Assembly (NCBI GenBank): GCA_016789755.1
Contig: JAEUQG010000458.1
Coordinates: 1-56,788, forward strand
Reading direction: 5' to 3'
DNA: 56,788 bases
Source: Bryobacterales bacterium
Lineage (GTDB): Bacteria; Acidobacteriota; Terriglobia; Bryobacterales; Bryobacteraceae
Shown: positions 25,582-33,947 of the stretch, in pieces
Layout: every line of letters begins with the position of its first letter
Position numbering within the stretch: position 1 is the stretch's first letter
Program-made: the position numbers and the translations under genes
The notes under the pieces: model-generated
Database searches by the model: none
Told to the model about the DNA's origin: nothing
What the model saw: the letters and a program-made list of their open reading frames with translations, nothing else

Positions 25582-26646
25582 CTATTGACGAACCCAATCC
25601 GGGCGAAACCTCGCAAAGGTGATGCGCTCCACCGCGTGCTGATCTCCCCGTTCGTATAGCACCGCAATCGTTCCGTCGCGCAGCGGCACTACCGTCGAAT
25701 AGGCCGCCGGCCCTTCGTGCAGCACCTTCGCCCGCGGCCATGTTTTTCCGCCGTCGGCGCTGATTTTCACCGTCAGCCGTTCGCGTTTGGTGCTGGCCGC
25801 ATTGGTGAAGATGAGCAGCTTCCCCGCCTGCGCGATACCCGCGTTGCAGGAAGGGTCGATGAGAGCATCGTCGTGCGAAACCGCGGAAAAGTTCACGCCC
25901 CCATCCGTCGACCGCGCGATGGCCCGGCGAGGCCCGTTGCGCATGTTTTGAAGCACCACACCGCCGGCGAGTTCCACTGCCTTGCTCTCATCGGTCTGGT
26001 CACCGATCGGCGGCCCGATGCGCCAGTTCTTGCCGGCATCGTCGCTGTAGGCATTGTGGGCGCGCACCACTTTGTCGGCGTGGCGCACCACCACCGGCAC
26101 CAGATAGCGGCCTTTCGAAGTCTGGAAATGAGTACCGGAGGTGGGGAACATGGCTTGCCACGAAGGGTCTTTGATCTGCGGCGTGAGATCGATAGCCTCC
26201 GACCATGTTCCACCTTCATCGTCGGAATACATCGCGTGGACTTGCAATGTCTCCGGACCCGTGCGCGCCCCTGGTTTCGCCGTGGGGAATCCGATTCCCG
26301 GGGGTCCATAGGCGTAGAAGCACCATACTCGCCCCGTCTTTCGGTCGAGCAGCAGCGAAGCATCGCCTGCACCGCCGGACTCCACCTGCCGGATCACGCG
26401 CGATGGCGTCCACGTCTTTCCTTTGTCGCGGCTGGTGCGCATCACTAAGGCGATGCGCCCGGGCAGATCGCGGCTGTTGTCGTACCGGGCATCCACGACG
26501 GCGAGCAGCGCCCCTTTCCGCGTCTCAAGCAAAGCAGGGATGCGGTAAGTGTGAACGCCTCCGTCGCCCTGCTTCCATAAATCGAGCTGAACAGGCTCGG
26601 CGGCGGTGGCAACCGCGGCAATCAGCAACCCGGCAAGAGTGATCAA
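25582..26646 (-). CDS. Secreted sialidase (BNR-repeat exo-alpha-sialidase)
   Basis: A 354-residue product with a signal peptide (MITLAGLLIAAVATAA). It has the sialidase YRIPALL motif (Arg-Ile-Pro, near residue 36) and five Asp-box repeats: SRDKGKTWT, SDDEGGTWS, SDDAGKNWR, STDGGVNFS and SADGGKTWP. The C-terminal RDGTIAVLYERG fits the family. It should release terminal sialic acid or related sugars, though some relatives act on other glycosides. The start is TTG at 26646, overlapping the stop of the upstream ABC permease as TTGA. It is thus the last gene of the efflux operon and likely translationally coupled, an unusual partnership. Confidence 0.9.
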   Translation of the reverse strand: MITLAGLLIAAVATAAEPVQLDLWKQGDGGVHTYRIPALLETRKGALLAVVDARYDNSRDLPGRIALVMRTSRDKGKTWTPSRVIRQVESGGAGDASLLLDRKTGRVWCFYAYGPPGIGFPTAKPGARTGPETLQVHAMYSDDEGGTWSEAIDLTPQIKDPSWQAMFPTSGTHFQTSKGRYLVPVVVRHADKVVRAHNAYSDDAGKNWRIGPPIGDQTDESKAVELAGGVVLQNMRNGPRRAIARSTDGGVNFSAVSHDDALIDPSCNAGIAQAGKLLIFTNAASTKRERLTVKISADGGKTWPRAKVLHEGPAAYSTVVPLRDGTIAVLYERGDQHAVERITFARFRPDWVRQ

Positions 26647-27794
26647 TCCAGCCTCTTTCTGAAACGGACCGCGCTCATTGTCATCACTACTACGCCGAAC
26701 ACGACCAGCGCCGCGAACTGCGTCCAGAGCACATCGATTCCGCTTCCCTTAAGAAACACGCCTCGGGCAATCTCAATGAAATAGCGCAAGGGGTTGAGAT
26801 AGGTCAACCATTGCACCGGTTCGGGCATATTGCGAATGGGGAACGCGAACCCGCTCAGCATGAACGCCGGCTGGAAGAAGAAGAACGTGGCCATGATCGC
26901 CTGTTGCTGCGTGCGGGACACGGTGGAAATGAAGATGCCCGCGCCCAGCGTCGTGAATAGAAAACAGATGGCCCCGCCCAGCATCAGCAGCGCGCTGCCG
27001 CGAAACGGAATGTGAAACACCACCATCCCCAGTACGATGATCATCGCCAGATCGAACAGCCCGACCACTGCAAAGGGCAGCGTCTTGCCTAGCATCAGTT
27101 CCACCGGCCGGATGGGAGTGACCATCAACTGCTCCATCGTTCCGATCTCCTTCTCACGAACGATCGCCATTGAAGTCAGCATCAGCGTCACAATGGTGAT
27201 GATGTTCACCGCTACTCCCGGAATGAAGTAATTGCGGCTCTTCAGTTCCGGGTTGAACCAGACTCGATGCTGCAGGTCGATGCCGGGCGCCTGCACCTTG
27301 GCAACGGCTCCACCGCGGGCCATTCGCTTCTGGTTGATCAGTTCCACCATCCGTCCGCTCGAATACGTCCGCACGATATCCGCGGCGTAGTTCGAAAGAA
27401 TGGAGGCGGTGTTTGAGTTGGAGCCTTCCACCAGCATCTGGATCTTCGTGGCCCGGCCGCGGGCCAGGTCGCGGCCAAAATCCGGCGGTATCACCAGCGC
27501 CGAATGCACGCGGTCGCGATCCAGCATGTCCTGCATCTCAGCCTCATCGGCCGGCGTGCCCGTGACAGTGAAATATTTCGAGCCTTCAAAGGCGGCGCGC
27601 AATTCACGGCTGGCAGGCGAGCGGTCAAGGTCCAACAACGCCAGCCGGGAGCGCTCCACATCCAGATTGACGACAAATCCGAACACCAGAAATTGCAGGA
27701 TCGGCGGAACGAACATCGCCGCCCGCGTGCGCGGTTCGCGGAAACTCTGACGAAACTCCTTGCGGACGATCTCTTTCGTTCGTTGCCAGTTCAT
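26643..27794 (-). CDS. ABC-2 type transporter permease (YbhR/YbhS-like), second
   Basis: A 383-residue ABC-2 permease: a helix near residues 25-45 (FVPPILQFLVFGFVVNL), a large extracytoplasmic loop (about 50-180), then five helices from NIITIVTLMLTSMAIVREKE. REKEIGTMEQLMVTPIRPVELMLGK is the conserved coupling segment. It pairs with the permease at 27791-28927 to form a heterodimeric channel fed by the two ATPases upstream. The start ATG at 27794 overlaps the preceding stop as ATGA. The frame is open further upstream in the other permease's region, which is a shadow. It is likely to export small hydrophobic or cationic compounds. Confidence 0.93.
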   Translation of the reverse strand: MNWQRTKEIVRKEFRQSFREPRTRAAMFVPPILQFLVFGFVVNLDVERSRLALLDLDRSPASRELRAAFEGSKYFTVTGTPADEAEMQDMLDRDRVHSALVIPPDFGRDLARGRATKIQMLVEGSNSNTASILSNYAADIVRTYSSGRMVELINQKRMARGGAVAKVQAPGIDLQHRVWFNPELKSRNYFIPGVAVNIITIVTLMLTSMAIVREKEIGTMEQLMVTPIRPVELMLGKTLPFAVVGLFDLAMIIVLGMVVFHIPFRGSALLMLGGAICFLFTTLGAGIFISTVSRTQQQAIMATFFFFQPAFMLSGFAFPIRNMPEPVQWLTYLNPLRYFIEIARGVFLKGSGIDVLWTQFAALVVFGVVVMTMSAVRFRKRLD

Positions 27795-28927
27795 GCGATC
27801 TTCTCCCGCAGTTTGCGCGTTACCAGCGCAAAGACAATGGTTGCGTAGACGAGCAGAAATACCAGTTCCCACCCGAGAATCTCCAGACCGGCGCCTTTGA
27901 GGAAAATGCCCTTCGACAGCGCAACGAAGTAACGCGCTGGCACAATCATGCTGATGATGCGCGGCGCCAGCGGCATGTTGTCGATGGCATAGATAAATCC
28001 CGACAGCAGAAACGACGGCAGAAAACTGCTGAGCAGTCCCATTTGAAAGGCCAGCAGTTGATTGCGGGTGATGGCGCTCAATAGCAACCCCCAGCAAAGC
28101 GCGCCGAACAGGAACACGCCCCCGCTCAGCATCAGCACCCACACACTGCCGCGCAACGGTACGTCGAAAATGAACACGCCGGCGAGGATGGCAGTCAGCA
28201 TATCCACCGCGCCCAGGAGGAAGTATGCCGAAAGCTTTCCCAGCACCAGTTCCGATGGCCGGACCGGAGTGGACAGCAATTCCTCCATCGTTCCGTTCTC
28301 CCATTCGCGGGCAATCGAGAGGGACGTCACCATTGCTGCGATCATCATGATGATGACGGCGATCAGCCCCGGGACAATGTAGTTCCTGGAGCGCAGTTCG
28401 CTGTTGAACATGACGCGCAATTGCGGATCGACAGGGGCCTTCAACTCACCGGCCCCGCTGCGCAATTGATACTCCGTGCGCACCTCGTTCGAGTACCCCG
28501 AGATGAGCGCCCGTGCGTATCCAAGGGCAATGCCGGCAGTGTTGGAATCGCTGCCGTCCAGAAGCAGTTGCACCGAGGCCTGCCTGGCGCGGGTCAGGTC
28601 TTCGCCGAAACCGCGTTGGATGGTGAGCACGCCCATCGCATCGCTTCGCAGCAGCGGCGTCTCGGCAAGCGTATAGGAATCGACGTGACCCTGAATCGAA
28701 AACAGCACCGATCCTCGAAAACGGTCCGCCAAGGCGCGGCTCTGCGGGCTGCGGTCGTTGTCCTGGATCAATAACGGAATCTGGTCGACGTCCAGTGACA
28801 ACGCGTAGCCGAACAGAATCAGCATCAGCATGGGCAAAGCCAGCGACAAACCCAGACTCAGCGGGTCTCGGAGAATATGCGTAACCTCTTTGCGCGCCAT
28901 GGCCCGCGTGCGGCGAAGTGAGATCAT
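27791..28927 (-). CDS. ABC-2 type transporter permease (YbhR/YbhS-like), first
   Basis: A 378-residue ABC-2 permease with the same plan as the next gene: an N-terminal helix near 25-45 (LSLALPMLMLILFGYALSL), an extracytoplasmic loop about 50-180, then AVIIMMIAAMVTSLSIAREW and WENGTMEELLSTPVRPSELVLGK. The two permeases are similar throughout and probably arose by duplication. ATGA overlaps join it to the ATPase upstream and the permease downstream. Together with HlyD and TolC it should make a tripartite efflux pump. Confidence 0.93.
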   Translation of the reverse strand: MISLRRTRAMARKEVTHILRDPLSLGLSLALPMLMLILFGYALSLDVDQIPLLIQDNDRSPQSRALADRFRGSVLFSIQGHVDSYTLAETPLLRSDAMGVLTIQRGFGEDLTRARQASVQLLLDGSDSNTAGIALGYARALISGYSNEVRTEYQLRSGAGELKAPVDPQLRVMFNSELRSRNYIVPGLIAVIIMMIAAMVTSLSIAREWENGTMEELLSTPVRPSELVLGKLSAYFLLGAVDMLTAILAGVFIFDVPLRGSVWVLMLSGGVFLFGALCWGLLLSAITRNQLLAFQMGLLSSFLPSFLLSGFIYAIDNMPLAPRIISMIVPARYFVALSKGIFLKGAGLEILGWELVFLLVYATIVFALVTRKLREKIA

Positions 28928-29685
28928 TTCGCCTGCGCCTCCTCGCGCTCGATCATGGAAACGAACACGTCTTCCATGGTGGGTTCCGGCAACTCCGGCG
29001 TGCGCAGCCGGTCACGCAACTCCGCCGGTTGCCCCAGTGCGATAATGGCGCCCCGGTACATCAGGGCCAGCCTGTGGCAATATTCCGCCTCCTCCATGTA
29101 GTGCGTGGAGACGAACACCGTCTGCCCTGCGTGCGACAGGTCGTTGATCAGGTCCCAGAATGCACGCCGCGCGATAGGATCGACGCCGCTGGTTGGTTCA
29201 TCGAGAAAGATGACCGGCGGCTCGTGCAGAATCGCGCAGCCAAGCGCCAGGCGCTGCTTCCATCCGCCGGCCAGCAGCCGCGTCATGGTCGTGCGCCGTT
29301 GTTTCAGCCCCGCCATTTCCAGCGCGTACTCGATGCGCTGCCCCAGCTTGGACTCCGGCACGCCGTAAACACCGCTGAAAAATTCCAGGTTTTCTTCCAC
29401 ACTCAAGTCGTCATAGAGAGAGAACTTCTGCGACATGTAGCCGATGTGTTGCTTGACGCTCTCAGGCTCGGCCGAAACATCGAACCCCGCGACGGAGGCC
29501 TGTCCGGAAGTAGGCGCCAGCAGGCCGCAGAGGATGCGAATGGTAGTGGATTTGCCTGCCCCGTTCGGCCCCAGGAAACCGAAAATCTCACCCCTCGCCA
29601 CATCCAGAGACACGTTGTCGACGGCAGTGAAGTCGCCGAATCGTTTCGTCAGACTGCGCACATGGACAGCATTGTCAGGCGGCAC
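28924..29685 (-). CDS. ABC transporter ATPase, second of two
   Basis: A 253-residue nucleotide-binding protein: Walker A GPNGAGKST, Q-loop MSQKFSLYDDLSVEEN, signature region LAGGWKQRLALG (a variant of LSGGQ), Walker B VIFLDEPTSGVDP and the H-switch VSTHYME. I start it at GTG 29685, because AAGGAG lies seven bases upstream and the ATPase core begins soon after. The frame is open to 29805, but that extension would lie wholly within the upstream ATPase. It overlaps that gene by 11 bases and the permease by four. In E. coli YbhF the two ATPases are a single polypeptide; here they are separate. Confidence 0.92.
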   Translation of the reverse strand: MPPDNAVHVRSLTKRFGDFTAVDNVSLDVARGEIFGFLGPNGAGKSTTIRILCGLLAPTSGQASVAGFDVSAEPESVKQHIGYMSQKFSLYDDLSVEENLEFFSGVYGVPESKLGQRIEYALEMAGLKQRRTTMTRLLAGGWKQRLALGCAILHEPPVIFLDEPTSGVDPIARRAFWDLINDLSHAGQTVFVSTHYMEEAEYCHRLALMYRGAIIALGQPAELRDRLRTPELPEPTMEDVFVSMIEREEAQAK

Positions 29686-30586
29686 GGCTAGACTCCTTGC
29701 CGACTGTGGCAATGAACACATCCTCGAGTGAAGGCAGAATGCGGCGGAACTCCGCACCCGTCTGGCGTACCACTTCCTCCCCAGCGCCGGGCCGCAGGAA
29801 TACATGCAGCTTGCTGCCCGCCAGCTCGACGTCGGCTACTTCCGGCTTCGTGCGCAGCCCATCGCGCAGGGCACGCAGGTCTGCGCCGCGGACTTCATAA
29901 CACGCCTCGGGCAGCGATTCCTTCAGCGCCTGCGGCGTGTCCATCAGGATGATGCGCCCGGCGTTCATCAGCGCCACGCGGTCGCACAGGTCGGCCTCAT
30001 CCAGGTACGCCGTGGTGACGAAAACGGTCAGGCCTCCCGCCACCAATCGGCGCAGGATCTTCCAGAAATCGCGTCTCGAAACCGGATCGACGCCATTCGT
30101 CGGTTCGTCCAGAATCAGCACTTCAGGCTTGTGCAACAAGGTGCACATGAGAGCCAGTTTCTGTTTCATCCCTCCCGAGAGTTTTCCCGCATGGCGGTCT
30201 CGGAACGGCAGCATGCGCGTCATTTCCAGCAGCGATACAGCCAGTTCGTTGCGCTCCCGGCCGACGATGCCGAACAGGTCCGCGTAGAAGACCATATTCT
30301 CTTCCACCGTCAAGTCGGGGTACAACCCGAATTTCTGCGCCATGTACCCGATGCGGTCTTTGACGGCATCCGTCTCGCGCTTCACGTCCAGCCCTGTCAC
30401 CCGCACGGATCCCGTTGTCGCATTCACCAGGCCACAAACGATACGAAGCGTCGTGGTCTTCCCGGCCCCGTCCGGACCCACAATGCCGAAGATCTCGCCC
30501 TTCGCCACGCTGAGTGAAACCCCATCCACTGCCGTGACCGGTGGAAACTGCTTGGTCAGGCCCGCGATCTCGATCATCGGAGTCAT
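29675..30586 (-). CDS. ABC transporter ATPase, first of two
   Basis: A 303-residue nucleotide-binding protein with Walker A GPDGAGKTT, Q-loop MAQKFGLYPDLTVEEN, canonical signature LSGGMKQKLAL, Walker B VLILDEPTNGVDP and H-switch TTAYLDEADLCD. The last 80 residues form a C-terminal extension ending IFIATVGKE. The H-switch has no His (TTAY rather than THxx), while the second ATPase keeps its His, so the pair may be functionally asymmetric. The start ATG at 30586 overlaps the stop of the HlyD gene as ATGA. Confidence 0.93.
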   Translation of the reverse strand: MTPMIEIAGLTKQFPPVTAVDGVSLSVAKGEIFGIVGPDGAGKTTTLRIVCGLVNATTGSVRVTGLDVKRETDAVKDRIGYMAQKFGLYPDLTVEENMVFYADLFGIVGRERNELAVSLLEMTRMLPFRDRHAGKLSGGMKQKLALMCTLLHKPEVLILDEPTNGVDPVSRRDFWKILRRLVAGGLTVFVTTAYLDEADLCDRVALMNAGRIILMDTPQALKESLPEACYEVRGADLRALRDGLRTKPEVADVELAGSKLHVFLRPGAGEEVVRQTGAEFRRILPSLEDVFIATVGKESSRAA

Positions 30587-31758
30587 AGGACTATCTCCGC
30601 CGCCACCGGCATATTCGCCTTCAACTCCTGATTGGGATTGTCCACATCGACTTTGATGCGGTAGACCAGCTTTACCCGCTCGTCTTCGGTCTGGATCTGT
30701 TTCGGAGTGAACTCCGCCTCGGTGGCGATGAAACTAATCCGGCCGAGATAGACTTTTCCAGGGAACGAATCCGTGCTCAGCTTCACTTCCGTCCCGATTT
30801 TGATGCGGCCAAGATCCCGCTCGCCGATGTAGGCCCGGAGCCATGGGTGCCGCAGATCGCCGATGGTCGCCACGACCGCGCCGGCAGCGACAATTTCCCC
30901 GTTCTCCGCGGACTTCACCATAACTACGCCGCCGATCGGCGATGCGGCCGCGGTATCCTCCAACTGGGCGTCGATGATGGCTACGCCAGCCTTGGCGCGT
31001 CCGATCTCCGCCCTTCGCACGGCCAGTTCCTGCTCGCGGCGTTTCAACTCCAGCCGGTTGGTTTCCGCCAGACGGATGGCCGCTTTCGCCCGTTCTACTT
31101 GAGCCCGCGCCTGGTCGATCGTTTCCTTGCGCGGGCCTTCTTCGAGCAGCGCCAGGCGCTCTTCGGCTTGGCGCGTGGCTTGAGCCGTGCTCTCGTGCTT
31201 AGCCCGGAACTGCTCATATTGTGCCGCCGAAATGTCTTCGTTCTGGAATAAGGCTTGCGCCCTCTCCCAGTCGCGTTTGGCTTGGCCGGCCCAGGTTCTC
31301 ATGTCCGCCAGTTGCGCTTTGGCTGCGGCGATCTCCTGCGACCGCGATCCGGCTAACAGCTCCGCCACACGCGATTCGGCGGCGCGCAGTTCCGCCTGGC
31401 GCAGCGCAAGGTCGCCGTCGATGGCTTGCCGCTGGTACTCGATGGCCGTCACAATCTGCGACAGCATCGCCGTCGCGGCATCGACACCGGCCATTTCTCT
31501 CGCTTTCTGGCTTTCCATCGTGAGACGGTCGATGCGCGCCACAACTTCGCCCTTCTCCACTGCCGAGCCCTCTTTCACATTCAACTCCACAATCCGTCCC
31601 GGCACCTTGAACGCAATGTCGACCTGCGTCATTTCAATGTTCCCGGAAAGACGGATGACGTTAATCTCTTCCTTGCGGAACAAGTTGGAACGCAGTAGAG
31701 CAACTGCAATGGCTGCCAGAACCAGCAGCGGAACAACGATGCGAATGATCTTCTTCAT
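30583..31758 (-). CDS. HlyD/YbhG-family membrane fusion protein
   Basis: A 391-residue periplasmic adaptor with one N-terminal membrane helix (IIRIVVPLLVLAAIAVAL). Lipoyl/barrel half-motifs are ISGNIEMTQVD-like RLSGNIEMTQVDIAFKVPGR and ASPIGGVVMVKSAENGEIVA. The central 200 residues are coiled coil rich in Ala, Glu, Gln and Arg, with many AKAQLADMR-like heptads. This is the YbhG/EmrA/HlyD design that bridges inner-membrane ABC permeases to TolC. ATGA overlaps link it to the TolC-family gene upstream and the ATPase downstream. Confidence 0.94.
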   Translation of the reverse strand: MKKIIRIVVPLLVLAAIAVALLRSNLFRKEEINVIRLSGNIEMTQVDIAFKVPGRIVELNVKEGSAVEKGEVVARIDRLTMESQKAREMAGVDAATAMLSQIVTAIEYQRQAIDGDLALRQAELRAAESRVAELLAGSRSQEIAAAKAQLADMRTWAGQAKRDWERAQALFQNEDISAAQYEQFRAKHESTAQATRQAEERLALLEEGPRKETIDQARAQVERAKAAIRLAETNRLELKRREQELAVRRAEIGRAKAGVAIIDAQLEDTAAASPIGGVVMVKSAENGEIVAAGAVVATIGDLRHPWLRAYIGERDLGRIKIGTEVKLSTDSFPGKVYLGRISFIATEAEFTPKQIQTEDERVKLVYRIKVDVDNPNQELKANMPVAAEIVL

Positions 31759-33068
31759 GGCAAGTACCTTTCCACCGCACCCAGAGCCGAGCCCAGATCG
31801 AGCCTTGCCAGGTTGTGCGCGAACAGTGCATTGACGCGGGTTTCCCGCGCCCGTGTGAGACGCGTCTGCGCGTCGGTAATCTCCAGGCTGTTGGCCACCC
31901 CGGCCTTATAGCGGCGTTCGGCCTGATCCATCTCTCTCTGCGCCAGCGTCAACCCTTCTTCCGCCGTTGCCACCTGCGCTTCGGCGGAGCGTAGATTGTC
32001 GAAGGACAACCGCACTTCCAACTCGATCTGCTGCCGCAGGTCCTTCGTACGAATCTGTTCCACACGCAGTTGAGAGCCCGACTCGGCGCGGCGCGCCTCC
32101 CGCCGTCCGCCGTCGAACAGAGGAATCCTGACGTTCACCCCGACAGTGCGCGTGGCTCGCGAGTCGTTTACCGCGCCGCCGATGCTGCCGTAGTCGGCGA
32201 ACGCCGTCGCCGACGGCAGTCTTTCAAACGACGTAGCCCGGTAGGAAAGCTCTGCCGCTTGCTCCCGCCGCCGTTGCGCCATGTAATCGGCCCTGCCTTG
32301 CTCGGCGAGTTCCGTCGCCTGTTCCAGGCTGACCGGCGGCGGCGCGGCGTATTGCAGCTTGTCTGTCAGCTCCAGGCGAGTCTCCAGCTTCAGATCCATA
32401 GCTCGCAGCAACTGCAAGTGCGCCCGGTTACGCTCGCTTTCGGCGGTAGTGAGCCGTCCCCTCTCGGCAGCCACTTGCACGCCGGCGCGCGTCACTTCGA
32501 TGGCCGTCCCTGTCCCTGCTTTGCGCTGCGCTTCGGCCAGCCGTTCGACGGCTCGGGCCAGCTCCAGATTTGCCTTCGCGGACTCCAGATGGGCCTCGGC
32601 CCGCAGAGCGGCCAGATAGGCGCGGGCTACCTGATCGGAAACCTGATGCCGCGCGGAATCCCCCTCCAGTTTCATGGCATCAGCCGCGGTTTTCGCTGCC
32701 TGGTATCGCCGCATCGCGCTGAGGTCGAACACGGATTGGCTTGCCGTAGCCCGCGCATCGAAAATGGAGAACGGCCCAGCGAAAGTCGAGAAGCGAAGCC
32801 CCGGAATGGTGGGAAACTCGATACCGAATGCCCGCAGGTTCCGGGTCAGGTTCTGGTAGGATACCGAACCATCGACATGCGGAAGAAGTGCCGCCCGTGC
32901 CTGTTGTCTCCGGGCCTCTGCCTGTGCGATGGCCTCTGTGGCGATCTCCAATCGAATGCTTCCATCCGGGGCCGCCGCGATTTCGATGGATTTCCTGAGG
33001 TTCAGCGGAAGCACTGGCTCCTGCGCTTGTAGTAGTAGCGAAATGAATGCCGGCATCAGAATGTGCAT
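31755..33068 (-). CDS. TolC-family outer membrane efflux protein
   Basis: From the ATG at 33068 the product is 437 residues with a signal-like N-terminus (MHILMPAFISLLLQAQE). It shows two repeats of the OEP helical hairpin plan: AEARRQQARAALLPHVDGS, VARAYLAALRAEAHLESAKANL and TVGVNVRIPLFDGGRREARR, RYKAGVANSLEITDAQTRL. This makes the outer-membrane and periplasmic tunnel for the pump. GGAGGA six bases upstream supports the start. The frame is open to 33389, which only overlaps the TetR gene. The start overlaps the TetR coding end by 13 bases, and the stop overlaps the HlyD start by four. Confidence 0.93.
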   Translation of the reverse strand: MHILMPAFISLLLQAQEPVLPLNLRKSIEIAAAPDGSIRLEIATEAIAQAEARRQQARAALLPHVDGSVSYQNLTRNLRAFGIEFPTIPGLRFSTFAGPFSIFDARATASQSVFDLSAMRRYQAAKTAADAMKLEGDSARHQVSDQVARAYLAALRAEAHLESAKANLELARAVERLAEAQRKAGTGTAIEVTRAGVQVAAERGRLTTAESERNRAHLQLLRAMDLKLETRLELTDKLQYAAPPPVSLEQATELAEQGRADYMAQRRREQAAELSYRATSFERLPSATAFADYGSIGGAVNDSRATRTVGVNVRIPLFDGGRREARRAESGSQLRVEQIRTKDLRQQIELEVRLSFDNLRSAEAQVATAEEGLTLAQREMDQAERRYKAGVANSLEITDAQTRLTRARETRVNALFAHNLARLDLGSALGAVERYLP

Positions 33069-33712
33069 GCGGATTCCTCCAACGCCGGCGCGCGTAGTCC
33101 GGCGGCAATGTAGTGGATCAACTGGCGAAGTACCCAGGGGAGAGCTTCCTTCATTTGCCCGCCGGCTGGCATCGCTTGCAGATTGCGGCTGGCCGCCATC
33201 GTATGGGCGAGCGAACCGATGGAGAACTGCATGCGCGCCGTGATCTCCTTCTCCGATAAATGTGGTAGCGATTTCCGAAGTGCCCCTTGGAAGCGAATCA
33301 AGACTTGGTGAAACTGCTGTTGAAACACGTTCCGGGAAGCCTCGTGCGCATCCAGATACAGCAACCGCACCATAAGCCGCGGGACGCACTCGCGTGATTC
33401 GCCGATCTCGAACAGGGGACGGATCAGGGCATCCAGAATCTGCTCTACCTCCAGCGGTTCACCCGAAGACTCGAATTGGGTCAGCAGTTCTAATCGTTTT
33501 GCGTTAACCGGTGCCGAGCGGCGCGCGTACACCGCCTGCAGCAGTGTCTCCTTTGATTGAAAATGATAGTTCACCGCGGCCAGATTCACCTCCGCCGCCG
33601 TGGTAATCATGCGCAGGGAGGTGGCATCGAAGCCTTTATCCGCGAACAGACGCTCGGCCGCGTCGAGGATTCGGTTCTTGGTGTCGATGGAATGTTCGGA
33701 TGGGGCAACCAT
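33056..33712 (-). CDS. TetR-family regulator of the efflux operon
   Basis: A 218-residue repressor: the N-terminal HTH is KNRILDAAERLFADKGFDAT plus SLRMITTAAEVNLAAVNYHF, and the longer C-terminal domain is CecR/YbiH-like (DUF1956-type length and FRRLMVRLL-like CVPRLMVRLLYLDAHE). It is the first gene of the operon and overlaps the TolC-family start by 13 bases. The two inverted repeats upstream of its promoter imply autorepression relieved by an efflux substrate. In E. coli, CecR controls ybhGFSR and related genes. Inducer identity is unknown. Confidence 0.93.
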   Translation of the reverse strand: MVAPSEHSIDTKNRILDAAERLFADKGFDATSLRMITTAAEVNLAAVNYHFQSKETLLQAVYARRSAPVNAKRLELLTQFESSGEPLEVEQILDALIRPLFEIGESRECVPRLMVRLLYLDAHEASRNVFQQQFHQVLIRFQGALRKSLPHLSEKEITARMQFSIGSLAHTMAASRNLQAMPAGGQMKEALPWVLRQLIHYIAAGLRAPALEESACTF

Positions 33713-33720
33713 GTGATTGG

Positions 33721-33758
33721 TACGTTTAATTGAATCAAACGTATGTTTGAATCATACG
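33721..33758. promoter_or_regulatory. Probable TetR operators: two overlapping inverted repeats
   Basis: Two palindromes overlap. TACGTTT (33721-33727) pairs with AAACGTA (33737-33743) over a nine-base spacer. CGTATG (33740-33745) pairs with CATACG (33753-33758) over a seven-base spacer. The core also forms a direct repeat, TGAATCAAACG (33731-33741) and TGAATCATACG (33748-33758), 17 bases apart. One half covers the -10 of the operon promoter and the other covers the transcription start. This is a classical TetR repressor layout. Confidence 0.8.
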
Positions 33759-33779
33759 ATAGAATTTTCCCCCGCGCAA
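33751..33779 (-). promoter_or_regulatory. Promoter of the TetR-efflux-sialidase operon
   Basis: On the minus strand, -35 TTGCGC (33774-33779) and -10 TATGAT (33751-33756) are separated by exactly 17 bases. The expected start is near 33744, about 32 bases before the ATG at 33712. The -10 lies inside the second operator palindrome. Confidence 0.75.
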
Positions 33780-33947
33780 GCACTTTCTCACTCCGCCGCA
33801 GATCGCGCCCCACAAAAAGCGGTGGACTTCCTCAGGGATTGGGCGTAGTCTGAGGGTGGTACTGCATGTACTCCCCGATCACTCTCGCAGGGCTCGCCGC
33901 GCCCCTATGAGAATGAAGTCTTGATCTCCTAGTGGGAGGTGATTGGT

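Noticed and set aside
33870..33914. A 14-codon leader-like frame before the pseudo-receiver
   Set aside because: It is short, unsupported by an attenuator, and may occur by chance; no terminator hairpin follows.
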